A stretch of DNA of 64,000 bases from Niveispirillum irakense DSM 11586. Lineage in GTDB: Bacteria; Pseudomonadota; Alphaproteobacteria; Azospirillales; Azospirillaceae. The stretch spans positions 124,001 through 188,000 of the forward strand of contig NZ_AUCG01000021.1 of assembly GCF_000429645.1 (NCBI RefSeq), given 5' to 3'. How positions within the stretch are numbered: position 1 is the stretch's first letter; each line of letters starts with the position of its first letter. A program made the translations under genes and the position numbers. Below are positions 60,351 through 64,000 of this stretch, one piece after another. Below the pieces are notes generated by a model. It ran no database searches. It was not told where the DNA came from and worked only from the letters and a program-made list of their open reading frames with translations.

Positions 60351-62177
60351 ATGGCGGATCAGGGCAGCATGGCCGGTGGTGGGGGTACGGGGAAAGGGCG
60401 CGCCCACCACATGGATTTCGGCGCGCAGATCGGCGCGGATGGCCAGGTCCGCTTCCGGCTGTGGGCCCCGGCGCATGATCATGTTCGGCTGGCGCTGGAT
60501 GAGGGGGCGCCGCTGGATATGGTGGCGCTGGGCGGCGGCTGGCACGAACGGACGGTTCCCGCCGCCGGTCCCGGCAGCCGCTACCGCTATATGCTGACCG
60601 ATGGCACGCCTGTTCCGGACCCCGCCTCCCGCTTCCAGCCTGATGATGTGCATGGCGCGTCAGAGGTGATCGACCCCCTGGCCTATGAATGGCAGGAAAC
60701 GGCCTGGGCCGGACGGCCCTGGGAAGAGGCGGTGATCTATGAACTGCATATCGGCACCTTCACGCCGGAAGGCACGTTCCGCGCCGCCATTGAAAAGCTG
60801 GACCATCTGGCCGGGCTGGGTGTGACGGCGGTGGAGATCATGCCGGTGGCGGATTTCCCCGGTCAGCGCAACTGGGGCTATGACGGGGTGCTGCCCTTTG
60901 CGCCCGATAGCGCCTATGGCCGGCCAGAGGATTTCAAGGCCTTCATTGATGCCGCCCATGCGCGCGGCATCATGGTGCTGCTGGATGTGGTCTATAATCA
61001 TTTCGGGCCGGAGGGGAATTATCTCCACGCCTATGCGCCCACCTTCTTCACCAGCGCCCATCGCACCCCCTGGGGCGATGCCATCAATTATGATGGCGAG
61101 GGCAGCGAGGTTGTCCGCGCCTTCTTCATCGACAATGCGGTCTATTGGATCACTGAATTTAATCTGGACGGGCTGCGGCTGGATGCTGTGCATGCCATCC
61201 TGGATGACAGTCCCCATCATCTGCTGGAAGCGCTGGCGGAACGTGTGCGCGCTGCCGCCGGCCCCCGGCCCGTGCATCTGATCCTGGAAAATGAGGAGAA
61301 CGAGGCCCACCGGCTGGATCAATCCTTCACTGCCCAGTGGAATGATGATGTTCATCACGGCCTGCATGTCGCCGTGACGGGGGAGGATGCCGGCTATTAT
61401 GCAGATTATGCCGGCCAGCCTGAGCTGCTGGCCCGCGCCCTGGCCGAGGGCTTCGCCTTTCAGGGCGAGGTGATGGAATATCGCGGCAGTGAGCGCGGGC
61501 AGCCTTCCGCCCATCTGCCGCCGGCCCGGTTTGTCGCCTTTCTCCAGAACCATGACCAGATCGGCAACCGCGCCTTTGGCGACCGGATCACGGCAACCGC
61601 CGACCCGTCGTCGGTGCGGGCGGCGGCCAGCCTTTACCTTCTGTCCCCGCAAATCCCCATGCTGTTCATGGGGGAGGAATGGGGGGCCAGCACACCCTTT
61701 GCCTTTTTCTGCGATTTCGGTCCGGAACTGGCCGATGCGGTGCGCGAGGGGCGGCGAAAGGAATTTTCACGTTTCCCGGAATTCCAGGATGCCGCATCCC
61801 GCGCCCGTATTCCGGACCCGACCGACGTTGCCACGTTCCAATCATCCAAACTGGATTGGCTGGAACTGGAGCGTGCGCCCCATGCCGGGTGGCTGGACTG
61901 GTATCGCCGTATCCTCGCCGTGCGCCGGTGGGAAGTCACCCCGTTATTGCCCTTCATTGCCGGCCATGCCGGGCAATGGCACTGCATCGGTCAGGGCGGG
62001 GTGCGTGTTACCTGGCAGGGAGGGGATGGGTGCCGGTTGACAGTGGCGGCCAACCTTTCCGCCACATCGCAGGATGATTTCCCGCCGCCGGTTGGCCGCC
62101 TGCTGTGGCTGGAAGGGCAGGGGGAGGGGCACCGGCTGGGGCCTTGGTCGGTACGCTGGATGGTGGAGGATGGGTAA
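60351..62177 (+). CDS. treZ: malto-oligosyltrehalose trehalohydrolase
   Basis: TreZ releases trehalose from the trehalosyl end made by TreY. The 608-residue protein has an N-terminal CBM48-like domain with VRFRLWAPAHDHVRLAL, the GH13 barrel with VVYNHFGPEGNYLH, nucleophile Asp in LRLDAVHAI, the Glu in ILENEEN and FLQNHDQIGNRA. The start is uncertain; 60351 is favoured by GGGGTGG 8 bases upstream, with 60411 as a shorter option. treY follows after 61 bases. Confidence 0.95.
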   Translation: MADQGSMAGGGGTGKGRAHHMDFGAQIGADGQVRFRLWAPAHDHVRLALDEGAPLDMVALGGGWHERTVPAAGPGSRYRYMLTDGTPVPDPASRFQPDDVHGASEVIDPLAYEWQETAWAGRPWEEAVIYELHIGTFTPEGTFRAAIEKLDHLAGLGVTAVEIMPVADFPGQRNWGYDGVLPFAPDSAYGRPEDFKAFIDAAHARGIMVLLDVVYNHFGPEGNYLHAYAPTFFTSAHRTPWGDAINYDGEGSEVVRAFFIDNAVYWITEFNLDGLRLDAVHAILDDSPHHLLEALAERVRAAAGPRPVHLILENEENEAHRLDQSFTAQWNDDVHHGLHVAVTGEDAGYYADYAGQPELLARALAEGFAFQGEVMEYRGSERGQPSAHLPPARFVAFLQNHDQIGNRAFGDRITATADPSSVRAAASLYLLSPQIPMLFMGEEWGASTPFAFFCDFGPELADAVREGRRKEFSRFPEFQDAASRARIPDPTDVATFQSSKLDWLELERAPHAGWLDWYRRILAVRRWEVTPLLPFIAGHAGQWHCIGQGGVRVTWQGGDGCRLTVAANLSATSQDDFPPPVGRLLWLEGQGEGHRLGPWSVRWMVEDG

Positions 62178-62238
62178 GGCAGCGCCGGCGTCTGTTCTGC
62201 ACGACCTCCCCTCTTGTCCCTGTCTGGAGCCTGCCCCC

Positions 62239-64000
62239 ATGTCCCATCCGCGTCCGCCTGTGCCGCTGGCCACCTACCGCCTTCAGTTCCGCAAGGAGTT
62301 TGGCTTTGATGCGGCGGCCGATGCCGCAGCCTATCTGGGGCGGCTGGGCGTCAGCCATGTCTATGCCTCGCCCTATCTGCTGGCCAGACCGGGCAGCACC
62401 CATGGTTATGACATTGTGGATCATGACCGTCTGAACCCTGAACTGGGGGATGAGGCTGCTTTCCAGCGCATGGTGGCGGCGTTTCGGTCGAACCATCTGG
62501 GGCAGATTCTGGATTTCGTGCCCAACCATATGGGCGTTGGCGGATCGGATAACCCCTGGTGGCTGGACGTGCTGGAATGGGGGCCGGACAGCGTCTATTC
62601 CGGCTGGTTCGATATCGACTGGGATTCCGACAAACGTTACCTGCAGGGCAAATTGCTGGTGCCGTTCCTGGGGGATCAATATGGCGCTGTGCTGGCGGCG
62701 GGTGACCTGGAACTGCGCTTCGACGCGGCGGCCGGCAGTTTCGCCATCTGGGCTTATGGCGCCCACAAGCTGCCCATCCGCCCCTGTGATTACGCCGCCA
62801 TTCTTGGCAGTGACCTTCCTGTGCTGGAAAGGATCGGCGATGCCTTTGCCCATCTGTCCGCCGACCATCCGCATGAGGTTCGCCGTGCGCGGGAATTGCA
62901 GGCCGAACTGGCGGCCCTGGCGGGTGAGGATGAAACCGCTGCCGCTGCTATCGCCGCATCTGTGGCGTGCCTGAATGGCGTCGCCGGTGATCTTGCCAGC
63001 AAAGCGGCGTTGGACGGGCTGATCCAGCAGCAGCATTGGCGCGCCGCCCATTTCCGTGTTGCGGCGGATGACATTAATTATCGCCGCTTCTTCAATATCA
63101 ATGAATTGGCCGGCCTGCGTATGGAGTTGCCGGAACTGTTCGACCATGCGCATGGGCTGGTCTTCCGGCTGCTGCGTGACGGGGTGCTGGAGGGGCTGCG
63201 GATCGACCATGTCGATGGCTTGGCCGACCCCAAAGCCTATTGCCAGCGCCTGCGGGCGCAGGCGCCCATGCCCTTCTATCTGGTGCTGGAAAAAATCCTC
63301 GCCCGCCATGAGGGGCTGCGGGAAGATTGGCCGGTGGAAGGCACCACGGGTTACGAATTCACCAATCTCGTACTGGCCCTGCTGGTCGATGGCGCGGGGG
63401 AAGCGGCGTTAAGCCAGCTTTATGCCGGCTTCACCGGCCAGGACCAGCCTTTCGCCGATCTGGTCCGCGAAGCCAAGATGCGGATCATGGAAAATGAAAT
63501 GGCGGGAGAGTTGAACGCCCTGGCCCGCGATGCGGCCCGGCTGGCGCGGCAGAACCCCCGCACGACGGATTTCACCCGCAATATCCTGGCCCGGGGCCTG
63601 AAGCAGATTGTGGCGGCCTTTCCCGTCTATCGTTCCTATATCGATGGCGGCACAGCCACGGCGGAAGACAGGCGCGACATCGACTGGGCCGTGGCCCATG
63701 CCCGCCGGCAGGCGCGCGAACTGGATGGCAGCGTGTTCGACTTCCTGCATGCCCTGCTGACCACCGATCTGGTGGCCGCACCCGGCAGCGGGTACAGCCG
63801 TTCCCAGACGGTGCGGCTGGCCCGGCGGGTTCAGCAATATACCGGTCCTGTCATGGCCAAGGGCTTGGAGGATACGGCTTTTTACCGCTATAACCGCCTG
63901 ATTGCGGTGAATGAGGTAGGCGGCCATCCCGACCATCTGGGCATCTCCCTATCCGCTTTTCACAAGACAAATGCGGATCGTGCCCGCCGCTGGCCCCATG
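62239..64000 (+). CDS. treY: malto-oligosyltrehalose synthase (3' end outside window)
   Basis: TreY turns the reducing end of a maltodextrin into a trehalose unit. The frame opens at the ATG at 62239 and is still open at base 64000; 587 codons are visible. The start TYRLQFRKEFGF, the YASPYLLARPGSTHGYDIVDH region, FVPNHMG and GLRIDHVDGLADPKAY are typical of TreY. The visible part covers about two thirds or more of the usual length. It is cotranscribed with treZ and opposite glgX, completing the glycogen-to-trehalose route. Confidence 0.95.
   Translation, partial: MSHPRPPVPLATYRLQFRKEFGFDAAADAAAYLGRLGVSHVYASPYLLARPGSTHGYDIVDHDRLNPELGDEAAFQRMVAAFRSNHLGQILDFVPNHMGVGGSDNPWWLDVLEWGPDSVYSGWFDIDWDSDKRYLQGKLLVPFLGDQYGAVLAAGDLELRFDAAAGSFAIWAYGAHKLPIRPCDYAAILGSDLPVLERIGDAFAHLSADHPHEVRRARELQAELAALAGEDETAAAAIAASVACLNGVAGDLASKAALDGLIQQQHWRAAHFRVAADDINYRRFFNINELAGLRMELPELFDHAHGLVFRLLRDGVLEGLRIDHVDGLADPKAYCQRLRAQAPMPFYLVLEKILARHEGLREDWPVEGTTGYEFTNLVLALLVDGAGEAALSQLYAGFTGQDQPFADLVREAKMRIMENEMAGELNALARDAARLARQNPRTTDFTRNILARGLKQIVAAFPVYRSYIDGGTATAEDRRDIDWAVAHARRQARELDGSVFDFLHALLTTDLVAAPGSGYSRSQTVRLARRVQQYTGPVMAKGLEDTAFYRYNRLIAVNEVGGHPDHLGISLSAFHKTNADRARRWPH

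Overview
The window reads as alphaproteobacterial DNA of high GC content. The gene set (glnB-glnA, tRNA-Leu-tig-clpP-clpX, an HPF/cold-shock fusion, TonB receptors of the Xanthomonas/Caulobacter type, TreYZ trehalose genes) fits Rhodospirillales, most likely an Azospirillaceae relative such as Niveispirillum, Nitrospirillum or Azospirillum. The genus is an inference from gene content only.

Left part (1-6.4 kb): a minus-strand cluster with a PCu(A)C copper chaperone, a DUF2946 protein and an unknown Cys-containing protein sits behind a good Fur-box match. A ribosome hibernation factor fused to a cold-shock domain follows. Then comes a complete replication and partition module: about 15 iteron-like repeats (TCCTTAC-N5-GGGG) in both orientations, a Rep_3-type initiator with an unusual C-terminal extension, and a convergent parA-parB operon with its own operator-like palindromes. 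This is the machinery of a plasmid or chromid.

Centre-left (6.4-18.5 kb): core chromosomal genes lie directly beside that module. They include two thioesterases, glnA and glnB (with a sigma-54-type promoter candidate), tRNA-His, the NAD(P)HX repair enzyme, tRNA-Leu, trigger factor, clpP and clpX. lon does not follow clpX; a DMT-family exporter does. Rep/ParAB next to such genes suggests a chromid (secondary chromosome) or a replicon fusion.

Middle (18.6-36.4 kb): carbohydrate and metal functions. A secreted GH3 beta-glucosidase and a large TonB receptor are divergent and share a TGACA-N4-TGTCA palindrome. A GlcG-like protein, a FadR-type regulator and a YdeP-type molybdopterin oxidoreductase form a minus-strand run. 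A second DUF2946 gene leads into a TonB receptor, a PepSY membrane protein and a GH115 alpha-glucuronidase.

Right part (36.4-64 kb): an Ada/AlkA-type protein that has lost its glycosylase core, an ABC exporter, tandem cyclophilins, a YdbH-like protein, a Tat-type glutathione peroxidase, a PAS hybrid histidine kinase, lptD, a BCCT transporter, an Lrp-type RAM protein with a DEAD-box helicase, a pentapeptide-repeat protein, a 42-residue His-rich membrane peptide, an isochorismatase-like hydrolase, and glgX divergent from treZ-treY. The treY gene runs off the right edge.
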